This document shows positions 44,801 through 55,417 of a stretch of 64,000 nucleotides of DNA, in pieces (positions within the stretch are counted from its first letter, which is position 1; each line of letters starts with the position of its first letter). Both the position numbers and the translations under genes were made by a program. Source of the stretch: Ceraceosorus guamensis (Eukaryota > Basidiomycota > Exobasidiomycetes > Ceraceosorales > Ceraceosoraceae). The DNA lies in NCBI RefSeq assembly GCF_003144195.1, contig NW_020290052.1, positions 1 through 64,000 on the forward strand. Direction: 5' to 3'. A model generated the notes under the pieces. That model had not been told where the DNA came from and searched no databases. It saw only the letters and a program-made list of their open reading frames with translations.

Positions 44801-45490
44801 TTGGCATCGCGACCGCTCCTTCCTTTGAGCCCATCGAGCGCTCGAGCAGCTTTGGCTGCCGGTCTTCCAGCTCCTTTACCCAGCGCAAGTGCGGTCCAGA
44901 CGCGACCTGCACCTCTTCCGTGGGATGAGGATGTCACTGGTGCGCCGTGGGGTCCACCCGTCCAAAATCGGGCACGCGCGGCTGTGACAGCAGGCGAAAG
45001 ACCGAGATGGCCCGGCCCGCCCTTGCCCTCTGCTGTGCGTCTTCCTTGGGACGAGCCAGATTCTCCTTGGGGCAAAATTTTTCGTGGTGGAGGTGAGCAA
45101 GCTGCGCCACCTTCAAAAGAGCATCAGGTATCCTTGCCTCGAATGGCTGCACTGCCTTGGGACGAACCAAGCTGGGACGCTGCGTTGGGCAACGGCCAGC
45201 CAGGCTTCAGCCGTGACCCACTGCCAGGTAACCATCCATACGGAATGCCAGCCGTGCTCCCTTCCAGTCAACGGGGCCAAAGCATGCATGCTGCTCGACT
45301 GAAGACCGACGCGAGCCGTCCAGCATGGGCAGCCCCTGCGCATGTGCGCGCAGATTCGGCAAGCGGCAGTAACAGCACGTCTCCAGCCAAACCGTTGGCA
45401 CCTCAGCCTACGAACACGACGCAAGGTATCCCGACGAAGTCGTTCTACAGTGCTGGTCCCCAGATCACCGATCCTCATCAGTCACGCTGA
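38867..45490 (+). CDS. Ash1-like histone H3 lysine methyltransferase (AWS-SET-postSET) with a long C-terminal tail
   Basis: Five exons, 38867-40465, 40539-41021, 41099-41323, 41393-41522 and 41604-45490, give 2107 residues. The N-terminal 530 are disordered with a strongly acidic stretch (about residues 325-395). AFLSAGLYSSTFK precedes the AWS cysteine cluster (about 640-680: CICEPSSNCGEECMNR, CGERCTN). SET follows (about 695-813: YGERGFGLQT, EYRGEV, RFANHSCDPNC, GEELTYDYG), then post-SET CLCKSANCSG near 866. All introns are phase-matched, with GTAAGT, GTGGGT or GTGAGT donors. The tail of about 1200 residues has an AT-hook-like KKRIGRPPTKPKP, a conserved-looking basic segment (RAKGAFNARVRRLKERGYD) and three LPWDE motifs near the end. 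I favour Ash1 over Set2 because I saw no WW or SRI domain. H3K36 specificity is inferred. Confidence 0.85.
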
Positions 45491-46012
45491 TTGGCTTCGC
45501 GCGCGACTCGCCGCTTTCAAGTCCCTCTTGAAGACCCTTATCATATGAAACGCTTCCCTCCCTTCCCTTTCGATATCTCATCGTGTCGTGTTCTGTTCAA
45601 AACATCCGCCACTTTCTCGAGTACGAGCAATGTCACACCATTTTCACGCGATTCACGCGCTGATTGTGCCGAGTACGAAAGAGTCTGGGCTGCATTTGAA
45701 GGAGTGTCAGTCTGTGAGTTGGAAGCACCGTCGATGGGCTTAGTGTTATGACGTGACCGCACCAATTGCAGCTAGCCGCCCTCTCCGAGCCGAGCATGAA
45801 GGTCACTCGCAGCAAATCTAGCTCAAAGCGCAGCGGTGAATTCGGGGTGAATTCTCGCAAGCTCTCATCGCCAATTTTTTGAATTACGCAAATGTGGGCA
45901 ACAAGAGGACCGATGAAAGGCAGCGTGCACGATGAACGATTCCTGCGCAGTCAAACAAATGAGCCCCTGTTTTGGTGTCCAGAACGTTCTTCGCGGAAAA
46001 GTTTCTGAACGC
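45491..46012. other. Convergent 3' intergenic region
   Basis: This lies between the stop of the Ash1-like gene and the stop of malate dehydrogenase. No gene was seen; the region is expected to hold both 3' UTRs. Confidence 0.5.
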
Positions 46013-48059
46013 TCAGGGGTTCTCGCTAACCCATTGGACACCCTTCTTGATGTTCTTGGAAAGCTCTGGCAAGCAAGCCTCGAGGAGCTGCAAGAGAGCA
46101 GGCAGGGGCAGAAACGCGATGCGTTTCGTGTCAGTTGGCTCAATTTGGCTATAGCGGTGCGATCCTCAACTGCGTGCGCACCTTCTCCTCCTCGGGTGTG
46201 ATTTGGCCGACAGGGTGGATCTCCTTGACACCCTCGGGACCAAGAGTGACCTTGGAGCTGAAGAAGTCAACGCCTTGGTCCTTGTAGAGAGGAGAGTCGA
46301 CATAGGTGCACTCGACGACGTTGCCCTCGCCATTGATGGCACGGATCAAGGAGTTGGAGAACACGGCAGCAGCGTAGGCTGTTGAAGGAAGCGTTGTACT
46401 GTGTCAACTTAGAGACACGCGTCGCTCTGCACGCATTTCCATGTCAGCTTGAGCACTTACCCATGGAGAGAGTGGCGCTTCCGGCACCTTGACATCGAAG
46501 AAACGGCAAGAGCAGTCAGCAATTTACTCGCTGATACTGCGCTTACCCCCAGGTGAAACAAGTATAGTCTACCCGTAGGAGAAGGAGCTGCACTGCATCA
46601 ACTCAATGCTCACCATCCTGTGACAGTCGCAAAGAGATGGGGCGCAAATAGTCAGCAATCGCCTGAAATTGCTTGGCGCAGAGCGTGCGAATTTTCCAGC
46701 ACCCGAATCTTTTGCCTATGTCCACCTAGATACATCATCCTTCATCCATTTAATTTCACACTATTTTACTCACCTTGGCCTTGACGACCTCGTCACCGCC
46801 GTATTGGATACGGTGCACGAGCTTCTCGTAAAATTCGCCAGCCTTGACAGCGGATCCCTGCTTGGCCTGGGAAAGGAGAGGAACGATTGTGGGTCCAGAG
46901 TGACCTCCAACGCAAGGCACGATGGTCTCAGCGGGGTGAGAGCTTGCGATGCCGCTACCAGCAAAAGACAACAAAAGGCATGTCAGTCGGATTCGTCGCA
47001 ACGCTCAAACCAGGCTGCAAATTCGCTCTAGGACTTACCTGAGGAAGGTGGAGGCGCGGGTCACGTCGAGAGTGGTCACACCAAAGAGGCGCTTGGGGTC
47101 GTAAACACCAGCCTTCTTGAACACCTCGGCAACGATGGGGACAGTGGAGTTGACCGGGTTGGAGATGATGAGGAGGTGCGCCTTGGGGCAGACCTTTGCA
47201 GCAGCCTTGGCCAAGTCGCGAACAATGGAGGCGTTGGTCTGAAAGAGCGCGCAAAATGAAGGAGCAAAACGAGATCAGATGCAACGCCGCGGAAGCGAGA
47301 CTGGAATTGCATAAATGGACCAGGAGGCCTTGCACGCCTTCTCGCACCGTTCGACCAACTCACGTTGAAGAGGTCGTCGCGGGTCATGCCTGGCTTGCGA
47401 GGGACACCAGCGGGGATAACAACCAGCTCGGCGCCCTCAAGAGCCTTCTCCAGACCATTGTCCTCCGCTCCATATCCGGTGGTCTGAAAAGCGACGAAAG
47501 AAGCATAGCGGTCAATACGGATGGAGAAAGCAAGAGCCTTCTTCTCTCATCGAATGAAGCGCCAGGCACTTACGACGGCGGGCGTGTTCACGTGGCCAAT
47601 ATCGGCAGCGACACCAGGGGCGAGACGGATGTCGAAGAGGCTAAGCTTGGTGACCAGAGGGTCGTTCTTGAGCAACAAAGACAGCTGTGAGTGGGGAGAC
47701 ACGAGATTTGTCAGCGCTGATGATCAGGTAAGGCCATAAAGTGTGCAGTATCTGTGCCCGTGGCTGGAAACGATGGCGACTCTGGACACGAGCGAAGGCA
47801 CTGCGAAAAACAAGCATTCGTGCACTGAAAGCAGATCCCCCGGGTAGGCCATAGAGATCGCTTCGTGCCGGCAAAAGGCATTGCCTATCGGGCAGGTCCA
47901 AAAGACGGCGCTGAAGACACTCACAGGCTGTCCGATACCACCGCTAGCGCCGAGAACAGCGACGGCCTTGTTATTGATGGCCGAGGAGCTGAAGAGACGG
48001 CTGGAGGGTGCGGCACCCGAGCGCATAGAAGCGCGCAGAGCAGATCGTGCAGCCAACAT
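46013..48059 (-). CDS. MDH1: Mitochondrial malate dehydrogenase
   Basis: Nine exons on the minus strand: 48059-47925, 47684-47574, 47483-47364, 47238-47039, 46954-46774, 46617-46614, 46487-46461, 46378-46182 and 46087-46013, giving 349 residues. It oxidises malate to oxaloacetate with NAD in the TCA cycle. The Arg/Ser-rich, acid-free N-terminus ([15 protein letters not shown]...RLFSSS) is a typical mitochondrial presequence. Motifs are [31 protein letters not shown] (substrate Arg), [13 protein letters not shown], catalytic His207 in [22 protein letters not shown], and [19 protein letters not shown] at the end. The sixth exon is only 4 nt and supplies GAT-G of the invariant Asp-Gly; reading through instead meets a stop. 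The following intron ends in AAG. The symbol follows yeast usage. Confidence 0.93.
46614..46617 (-). other. Predicted 4-nt microexon of malate dehydrogenase
   Basis: GATG sits between CTGTCACAG and GTGAGC. It joins ...VVKAK to [10 protein letters not shown], restoring the conserved Asp-Gly. The flanking introns are 156 and 126 nt. Skipping it shifts the frame, since the exon is not a multiple of three. Confidence 0.78.
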
Positions 48060-49239
48060 CTTGTGCTAGAATGTGTTCTGACGAATCGAAAGACCTTTGG
48101 AATGCTTTGCAACTAGATGACGCGCGAGGCGATGTGGTATAGTGAAGGTTGTCCAGAACGTTTGGATACTTTGATCGTCCGGTCAGGACAGCGCTGCATG
48201 TGTGCAAAGGACGACGCGCGAGGATTTGATTATCGCACGCAGCGCCGCCCTATAGCTGTGTCGTCTCGCAAGCGCGCGCGCCCGCGTATAGGAAGGAGCC
48301 TCCCCATCGCGGCTGCATCATGCTGCTGCTTCTTCGCGGCCTTTCATGCCATCAGAAAAACCGCCCGCCCCATCGAAGCACGCAGCATTTGATTCGCATT
48401 CGCATCATCGCGGCGCACCAGCCATGCAGCCAGCCCAGCAGAGCCGCGGAGCACATGCAGCATGGCCGGCATACAATGAATAACAAGATGTTGAAATTTC
48501 ACATTCACATTCACATTGCTGCATCTAATGGTACCATCTCTGCTGCAATGCTCATCATTCGGTCAGTAGCACTCCACCCTTTCAAATTCTGGGGCGACAA
48601 GAGCAAGCGAAAGCACGAGGTATAACCACGATCGAGTTTGATGATACTCGTGACCTGTGCTTGCTTAGCTCCTTGATGCGTGGTTGCTCCGCTCCTTCCA
48701 CAGGATCGTAATTGCGAGCGCTGTATATCGGATACCCGACCTGGGGCGCGTTGGTGCCTCTTTGAATTTCTTTCCCGATCCTTGCCGACAAAGGTCACGT
48801 GTCGAACGTACCGCTCCACGAGTCTGTCTGCGCAAAACAGCCTTCTCCGCAAAAGTCCATGCACCACTCGTGACTCTTCGACGGACACAGCCACCGTGAT
48901 CGTATCCAAAGAATCCAGGCTCGCTGGCAACTTGAGCATTTCAGCCGCTGTTGACTGTTGAGATGTTACAAAGCATTGCAAAGTGAAAGGGTGACAAAGC
49001 AGTGACTGGTAAAAGAGCGGTGCAAGTACGCCGAGCAGTGAAGGTGCACCGCAGGCAGATCAAAGGAGTAAAGACAGAAGACGGAAACACCAGAGACAAG
49101 TTGAAAGATCCATGACAGGTAGAAACGTTCAGATCAGGCGCCCCAATTGGCAGATCGGATGGTGTAGATGGTAGCGCAGGTAATAACGTAGAAGCTTAGA
49201 AACAAACAGAAAAGGTGAGAGTTCGCCGTCGTCCGCAGT
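48060..49239. other. Promoter region of malate dehydrogenase
   Basis: About 1.2 kb between the malate dehydrogenase start and the GRAM-protein stop (both minus). It carries a TTCACA triplet repeat at about 48497-48516. No gene was recognised. Confidence 0.5.
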
Positions 49240-52200
49240 TTAGACTTTGCTCCAAACTTCGGAGCCGATAGCCAAGATCAAGTTGAAAGCATCGTCTCGA
49301 TGAGCCATATTCGAAAAGAATAGGCTTCCCTTTGTAGTGCGTTGTATCTGCAATCCAGACGAGGACCAAACGACGAGTCGTATAGACTTCGTCTTGACCA
49401 GTCCCGCAATCTCTTCTAGCGGCGTCTTGCAGGACTTGTGAGAACCTTCGGGCCGGACATGGTGCAGCGCGACAAAGTAGATCATGCGCGTTGTCACGTG
49501 AAGGTGGCCCGGTACCGCATTGTGCTGGCAGAAGAAACTGCCCAGCTTTCGAGGCTTGACCGTCTCGTGACCATGCCTGTCTTTGACGCGATCTTCTAGC
49601 GAGAGCAGACCACCTTCCCCATCTTTGAGAGGTCGCATGGGACCATAAGCGACGGCGTGCGCAGCAGATGATCTCATGAGAGGGGTGAGAACATTGATCA
49701 TGCCTTTCTTTCTGCCCTCTTTGCCTCTGCGATAATCGCTCGCTCGTACCTCCTCACCCTCTTGCTGTAGCGCAGGATCGTTACTTTCGGCACCAGCGGC
49801 GACCTGTTGTTCCAGGTGTCGTCGTCGTAAGAGCTGAATAGCGAATTGCGCATCGGTCGGCGTACCCCAAAGTGCCCACCAAATGGGGCTTAGAGGTCGT
49901 CGATAGCGCGGGTAGTGTGACTGCAAAGGCAGCAGCAAGAAGAAGCTGACGCCGAGCACCAACCACAAGATCTTTGCCACTACCGCGGTCGGCAAAAATG
50001 TCACCAAGGCTGTCGCAATCGAAAAGAGCGTCAGGGTCCGCCAGGTAGCAGTGGGATTACGCCACAATATCAGATTCTTGACCTTTTCGTGGAAATCTGC
50101 AATGTCACCTGCGGCCGCTTGCGTGGCGGAACCATACGTCATCACGTAACGCTTGTAAATCTCCAAGATGTCGAGCCGACTTCTGCGCCGTAGACGTTCG
50201 GCTAGTCGATCTGCTTCGACACCACGGGCCATTCTCTTGCGAACTTGTTCGTGCAGGACCGAAGCGTCCGGAGGGAAGAAGCGGAACTGGAGAATGTAGT
50301 ACATGAGCATCAAAAGAAATGCAGTCGCCAAAAGGTTGGTATACCAGAGCAAAAAGTAGATCATCGCAGCTGCGCCAGTCCGCTTCGTGTCCTCCCATCT
50401 GTACAGTCTGCGCAGACCGAAGAGCAGTCGCTCCCAAAAGGGCGCGATGAGGTACAGACGCTCGATGTGGCTTCGCGTCTTGCTTTCTCGGTACGCTTGA
50501 TCAGGACTGCTGTCCAGTTCCTCGGGTGCGTAGCGCTCAACGAGTGCAAGAATGTAGGCGATGCAGAAGGCGATACCATCCACATGAGGTTCACCCTGCG
50601 CTTCGCTGGCTGCATTGTGCACAGCTTCATCCGACAAAGGCGTGATGATCTGCCAAGGCTCCTCATCCGTCTGCGTTGTCCGATCAGCACCTCGGTCGTC
50701 GGATTTGCTGCGATCGTGAGCCTTGGCGCGATCTGCTTTGGCGGCAACATCGGCAGCTTGCGCAGCAGCGGTCTTGCTCTCTCGAGACTGCTGTTGCTTC
50801 TTGTCTTCCTTCTTCGCTTCGCGCTCCGACTTCTCGATGGACCGCTGGCGGAGCCCCGCCAGATTCGCATCGGGCGACTCATTCGGTTCCGGGAGCTCGC
50901 GCTCAGTCGTGGTGGTAAAGCCGGTCTCGGGCGCCCACGTGACGTGCGGCTGACCGCTCCTCTCTGCAGGCGGCGAGACGGCTTCGTCTGCGCTGGTGTT
51001 CTCTTCCTCTGTCCTACCCGCGCTACTTTCTCCAGCGGCTTCTCCAGCGCCTCTGCTCTGTCTTCCACTCGAGGGGCGCTTCTTTTTGTGACCATGCTTA
51101 TTCATGGCATGCGGGCCGTTGCTACCCGATTGGCGTGGCTGGGGTCCGCCAGGCCCTTCGGAAGCTGCTAGCAGTTGCAAACCTCGATCTACATGGGTCA
51201 ATACAGTCACCCTTTTGCCTTGCCGCGCGGCCACTGCCGCTTCGTCGGGCGGCACCCTGAAGTCCTCCCACCTCGGCATGCGTCTCTGTGGGAAGTTCAC
51301 TGACGCAGGCACCCGCACTTCTCGAGTGTGTCGGCCAAAATTCTTCAAGAAGCTCTCGAGTTCCAGCTCTTCAAGTTCCAAGAGCGGTTTTTGCAGTTGG
51401 GCTGACGCACCTCCGCTATGTAGCGAGAAGACTCCCGATGCATTGTCATCTTGACCCTTGCCCGTCTGCCAAGACTTGAGCGAGATTGTAGAAGCGTCGC
51501 GCTCGTGATGGATGATGTCGACAGTCTCCTCATCGTCCGACGTGCCTGAGCTGCTCTGAGAATTGCCTGATGGCGCGTTGTTCTTTGGGCGCTCGTCACC
51601 GTTCTCCCTCTCGTCTGCGGATGAACCTACCAGTAGATCATCAGAGGCACCGTCTGCGTCGTCTTCTGACTCGCTGAACTCTAATGTGCCGCACGGCGCA
51701 GGAGCCATTGCTTTGGCCTTGCTTTTAGACGACTTGTGAGCAATTCGCCGATTCCCAGGGTCTGCGTGTGCCTCTGAGTTCTTGTGCGAAGGGCGTGTGG
51801 AGTCAAGATGACCGTGGTGCCGAAGATCGCCTGGGAAGTATCCTCGCTCTTCCAACGTGGGGCCCTGCTGTAGGGTGGGCTGCTGCTCATCGGAAATCTT
51901 TCTGACCAAGTCGCGCAACCTGCTCGCCTTGTCGCCGCGTCTCTCGTCGCTTCTCTCCTTGGCCTTTTCCTTTTGCAGCCTGCTAGGGTGTTTCGCAAGC
52001 TCGAGATCACGTCGAATGGCAGCCTCTTGCTCGGCTGCAAGACGCGCTTTGAGCTCAGTGGCTGCCAGATAGCTTGCGTAGTCGCCAGTGGGCGCTTCGG
52101 TCGGCGTGTGCTTGCCTGTATTCCGCCCGCTGTTTCTACCGCTGTTTCTACCGCTGTTTCTACCGCTGGGATGACCAGAAGCGAACATGCTTGTCCCGCT

Positions 52201-52788
52201 GGAATGCGACCTCGAGTGATTCCCCTTCCCTGAATTCGACCGACGCAGTTCGTTGGGATCGTGAGAATTGGATGTATGCGGTCGCAACCTGTCCATGAAG
52301 CTCAAGATGCCGCTATGCCGCTTGCCCGGACTGTGAGAAGCCAGGTTGGATGTGCCTGCTTCATCGTCTGAGCCATCAAGTCTGTCGAAGGACGCGCGCT
52401 CCATCTTGCGAGCGCGCGAGGGAGATGAAATCGCAGGGGTGGAGCTTGTCGAGGCGTAAGTAGCGACTCCTGACTTCAAAGCTGCCGATTGTGCTTCCTG
52501 TTGTGCGGCGCGCAAGGGATGAACTGGCAGAGCAGCGAAGGACAGCACTGGAGAAGTGGTAGCCGAAGCAGTGCCTCGCTGTGCTGCGTCGGATACCGAG
52601 GACGTTTCACGGTATCTCGCATCTCTGCGCGCCTTTTCGGGAGTGGAGCTCGTGGTGGAGGCCTTGAGGCCAGCAGCGAGGTGTGGTGATGGCAAAGAGA
52701 TGTGAGAAGGATGCTCGTTTGACAAGGAAGGGCGCGCCGCTTCTGCCGCGGCTTGATCAGCCCTCTCTTTGAGAGATGCAGATGACAT
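49240..52788 (-). CDS. GRAM-domain membrane protein (GRAMD4-like)
   Basis: A single exon of 1182 residues from ATG 52788. The N-terminal 450 residues are disordered and Ser/Arg-rich, with a GRNS tandem repeat. A conserved middle part (LESFLKNFGRHTREVRVP) leads to hydrophobic stretches near residues 860-890 (AAMIYFLLWYTNLLATAFLL) and 970-1010 (LVTFLPTAVVAKILWLVLGV), probably membrane-embedded or hairpin segments. The C-terminal GRAM domain shows FFCQHNAVPGHLHVTTRMIY, KTKSIRLVVWSSSGLQI and RDDAFNLILAIGSEVW. The arrangement matches the fungal relatives of GRAMD4, which act at intracellular membranes and bind lipids through GRAM. The exact role here is unknown. Confidence 0.82.
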   Translation of the reverse strand: MSSASLKERADQAAAEAARPSLSNEHPSHISLPSPHLAAGLKASTTSSTPEKARRDARYRETSSVSDAAQRGTASATTSPVLSFAALPVHPLRAAQQEAQSAALKSGVATYASTSSTPAISSPSRARKMERASFDRLDGSDDEAGTSNLASHSPGKRHSGILSFMDRLRPHTSNSHDPNELRRSNSGKGNHSRSHSSGTSMFASGHPSGRNSGRNSGRNSGRNTGKHTPTEAPTGDYASYLAATELKARLAAEQEAAIRRDLELAKHPSRLQKEKAKERSDERRGDKASRLRDLVRKISDEQQPTLQQGPTLEERGYFPGDLRHHGHLDSTRPSHKNSEAHADPGNRRIAHKSSKSKAKAMAPAPCGTLEFSESEDDADGASDDLLVGSSADERENGDERPKNNAPSGNSQSSSGTSDDEETVDIIHHERDASTISLKSWQTGKGQDDNASGVFSLHSGGASAQLQKPLLELEELELESFLKNFGRHTREVRVPASVNFPQRRMPRWEDFRVPPDEAAVAARQGKRVTVLTHVDRGLQLLAASEGPGGPQPRQSGSNGPHAMNKHGHKKKRPSSGRQSRGAGEAAGESSAGRTEEENTSADEAVSPPAERSGQPHVTWAPETGFTTTTERELPEPNESPDANLAGLRQRSIEKSEREAKKEDKKQQQSRESKTAAAQAADVAAKADRAKAHDRSKSDDRGADRTTQTDEEPWQIITPLSDEAVHNAASEAQGEPHVDGIAFCIAYILALVERYAPEELDSSPDQAYRESKTRSHIERLYLIAPFWERLLFGLRRLYRWEDTKRTGAAAMIYFLLWYTNLLATAFLLMLMYYILQFRFFPPDASVLHEQVRKRMARGVEADRLAERLRRRSRLDILEIYKRYVMTYGSATQAAAGDIADFHEKVKNLILWRNPTATWRTLTLFSIATALVTFLPTAVVAKILWLVLGVSFFLLLPLQSHYPRYRRPLSPIWWALWGTPTDAQFAIQLLRRRHLEQQVAAGAESNDPALQQEGEEVRASDYRRGKEGRKKGMINVLTPLMRSSAAHAVAYGPMRPLKDGEGGLLSLEDRVKDRHGHETVKPRKLGSFFCQHNAVPGHLHVTTRMIYFVALHHVRPEGSHKSCKTPLEEIAGLVKTKSIRLVVWSSSGLQIQRTTKGSLFFSNMAHRDDAFNLILAIGSEVWSKV
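52129..52164 (-). repeat. Three 12-bp units encoding a GRNS tandem repeat
   Basis: Three exact copies of GCTGTTTCTACC (plus strand) within the GRAM gene, followed by a diverged copy, encode repeated Gly-Arg-Asn-Ser. Such in-frame repeats are prone to copy-number change between strains. Confidence 0.9.
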
Positions 52789-55417
52789 TTCGCCAAGACT
52801 GGGCCGGCGAGAGACGACGGGAGAGACCCTGGCACAATCGACTAGCAGCGAGGGCCTTGATTACTCAAGCAACGACCGCTCAGCACAGGGGGAGATGGCG
52901 CCGACTCAAATATTCAAGCAGAGTGTTGGGCGCGAGCCAGGCTGGGCTTAGATGACGAAAGCGTACGCTTTGGCAGCATTTTCAGACCCGAGGATGGCCC
53001 TCGCCTTTGCGACCGCTGAGCCAATGTGCTGAGCCGCTGTGGGCAGACAGAGAGGTCAGCGTGTCGAATGCTACCTTCGGTGTTTTGAAGTCACAGTGTA
53101 GGCGGCGGTCCGTATTCCGAGTGGGAGTAGCAGGGTGATGCAGACGTGGATTTGTAAGTGTGAAAGGGTGCAGTCTGTACAGCAGGTATTTGGCAGCAAC
53201 AATCGAGCAGAGAGCCCTCTCGGGCCACAGCGATGATCGTCTTTGAGCTTTGATTGCTTTGAGCTGCTGAAGTCATGATTCACATGGATAAATCACGAGT
53301 CAAGAGTGGATGCGCAGCGCTTACGCGCTGCGGAGTCGTCGGAAGCAAAAGTTCATCGACTTGATGCTGCTGCTGCTGCCTGGCTGCCGAGGCTGCAGCT
53401 TTGAAGCAACAGCAGGCAGTGAGCGGTATGCGGGTGTGGAGGAGCAACGGGGCAGCGGCGGAGGTTCTGGTTCCTCCCCCACACACAATTTGATTCGCGA
53501 TTCCGATTTAGAAATTCCACCTCTGCTGAAGGCCTGTGCGGGTCGTGCAACTTCCTAGTCGTGTTTGTCGCGCCACAGCTAGCTTACATGACCACACAGG
53601 TCTGTTTGCTCTCATCTTTCACTCACGACTAGACCACGCGGTCAATCATCGCTGGGATCAATCGCTGGGTCGGCTCACTCTCGTTCACGATTGCACGCCG
53701 TGAGAGTCTGCAATTCTTAGCCGGCTCCGCTTGCACTGTGCTCGCGACTAGTCAGTCAAGACGGGTGCGTGATGCGCGCGCGCAAATCTATATACCGTAT
53801 ACAGACCTTTTATGCTTCCTCTCTCTCGCGACGTCCGAATGTCCGATTCACGCGCTCGCATGCAGCAGGCAAGATCGAGTGCCCCGCCACGCCAAGAGCA
53901 CCGAAGAACTGAGCGTTCCTTGGCCATGCGTCTTCTCGATATGGCAGCGCCAGCAGCTGAGCCATCACAATTAATTGTAAGATTCATCAGATTCAGATTC
54001 AAGATTGTGAATGCCGACATGCCTTCGATCTGTGGGCGCCACGTTCAGTACGAGAGCACAACGCACGTCAAGTATTTTTGAGTGTACAGTATAAGACGGC
54101 TTTTCAAGCATCACGAAGGCGTCCACACTCCGACTTCTGACTCGGACTGCTGTCCCCCGAGCGACGTGCCCACCGATTCGTGACTGTGCAAGCACTCGAT
54201 TGCTACTCGCAAACTGTCAAGGTACAAAAACAATGTCGGATCGAGATCAGATGCGAATCAGTGATGTGGAAGTTGCACAGCAGCTGAGGCGGGTGTATGA
54301 CGTGGGAGCCTTCGCAATTCCCCACTGCCATGGCCAACAGTCGTAGCTACTCTTGATATTAGAAAGGACACGCATGGAGATGCGCGATTCATGGATTAAC
54401 GATTGACGATTGCTGTTCTGCTTGCAGACACACACAACTCTTAGGATTCACGCCCCGAGCCGCGTATGACGGCTAGGTCTTGCGTACGAGCTGGGCGGAT
54501 GAGAGTGCGCTCAAGACGCTCGCACGTCCCGAGGTCTAAGCTCACCGTCGTCCCCGTCTTCGACTTCGACTTCGTTCATTCTTATTGCTTCACCTACGAT
54601 CCTCCTGAACGTCCTTTCTGCGGCAGCTTGAGCTTCCTGCGACAACGACCGTTGCAAGATGGGTCGGGTGGGGTTTCCCGCTGGCCGCGCCCTAAATGCT
54701 CGTTTTGCGCTCGGGTCATTTCATCACACACTCGTGTACTGCCATTCCGATCTTATCTGTCGGTCTGCCAGTCTTGCTTGAGAAGTTAGGATTGATGCAA
54801 GGCGGACGAGGTGTCAGGATCTCTACACGGCCCTCGATACGCAACTCAGGATCCACACTGATCATACGAGTTGATGAGAGACGCTCGAGCGAGCCGCGAC
54901 TCGTGTTTCCAGCGCGAGGACTCAACAATCACGAGTAGGTCTCAGATCAGAGGTGCTCGCTGACGGTCAGCCTTTTTGCACTGCCCTAAGTCGTGGGTGC
55001 GAGCGTCAGACGAATGAAGTGTGTTTCCTCATCGGGCGAGAAGCGACCTTCTGAACAACGACCTTCGAAAAGCGGCTCGTGCAGGAACCGAATGCAAACT
55101 CTGTCGTGGCAGGTGGTCACGCGTTCTGAAAAAGCTGCTCAGTTGGATCACCACATCGTCCGCCATCCTTTGGCATATGCAGCGCCAAAAGCGCAGACTC
55201 CTTAAAAGTATTCGGTATTCGGGGAGCAGACATAGAATTGTTGGCGCTAGGGCGATGAATCGTGGGACGTATTGCAAGACACATCCGCTTTATAACGCTC
55301 GGAGGTGCTGGTGGAGCGAGAAGCGCAAAAGGTCCATCGAGTCTAACAGGGCTTGGGTAGTGAGAGCGGAGGAAGACGGTAGTGTGCGCGCGCCTATAGG
55401 ATTAAAGAGGTGGACTT
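52789..55417. other. Gene-poor intergenic region
   Basis: No supported gene. The left part is the promoter of the GRAM gene; the right part holds the 3' region of the acidic-protein gene. A TATA-like CTATATACCGTATACAG lies near 53786-53803 without an obvious gene downstream. A TCACGACT word lies near 53624. Confidence 0.5.

Noticed and set aside
50245-51171. 308-codon open frame opposite the GRAM-domain gene
   Set aside because: Antisense shadow of a clearly conserved gene; no domain of its own.
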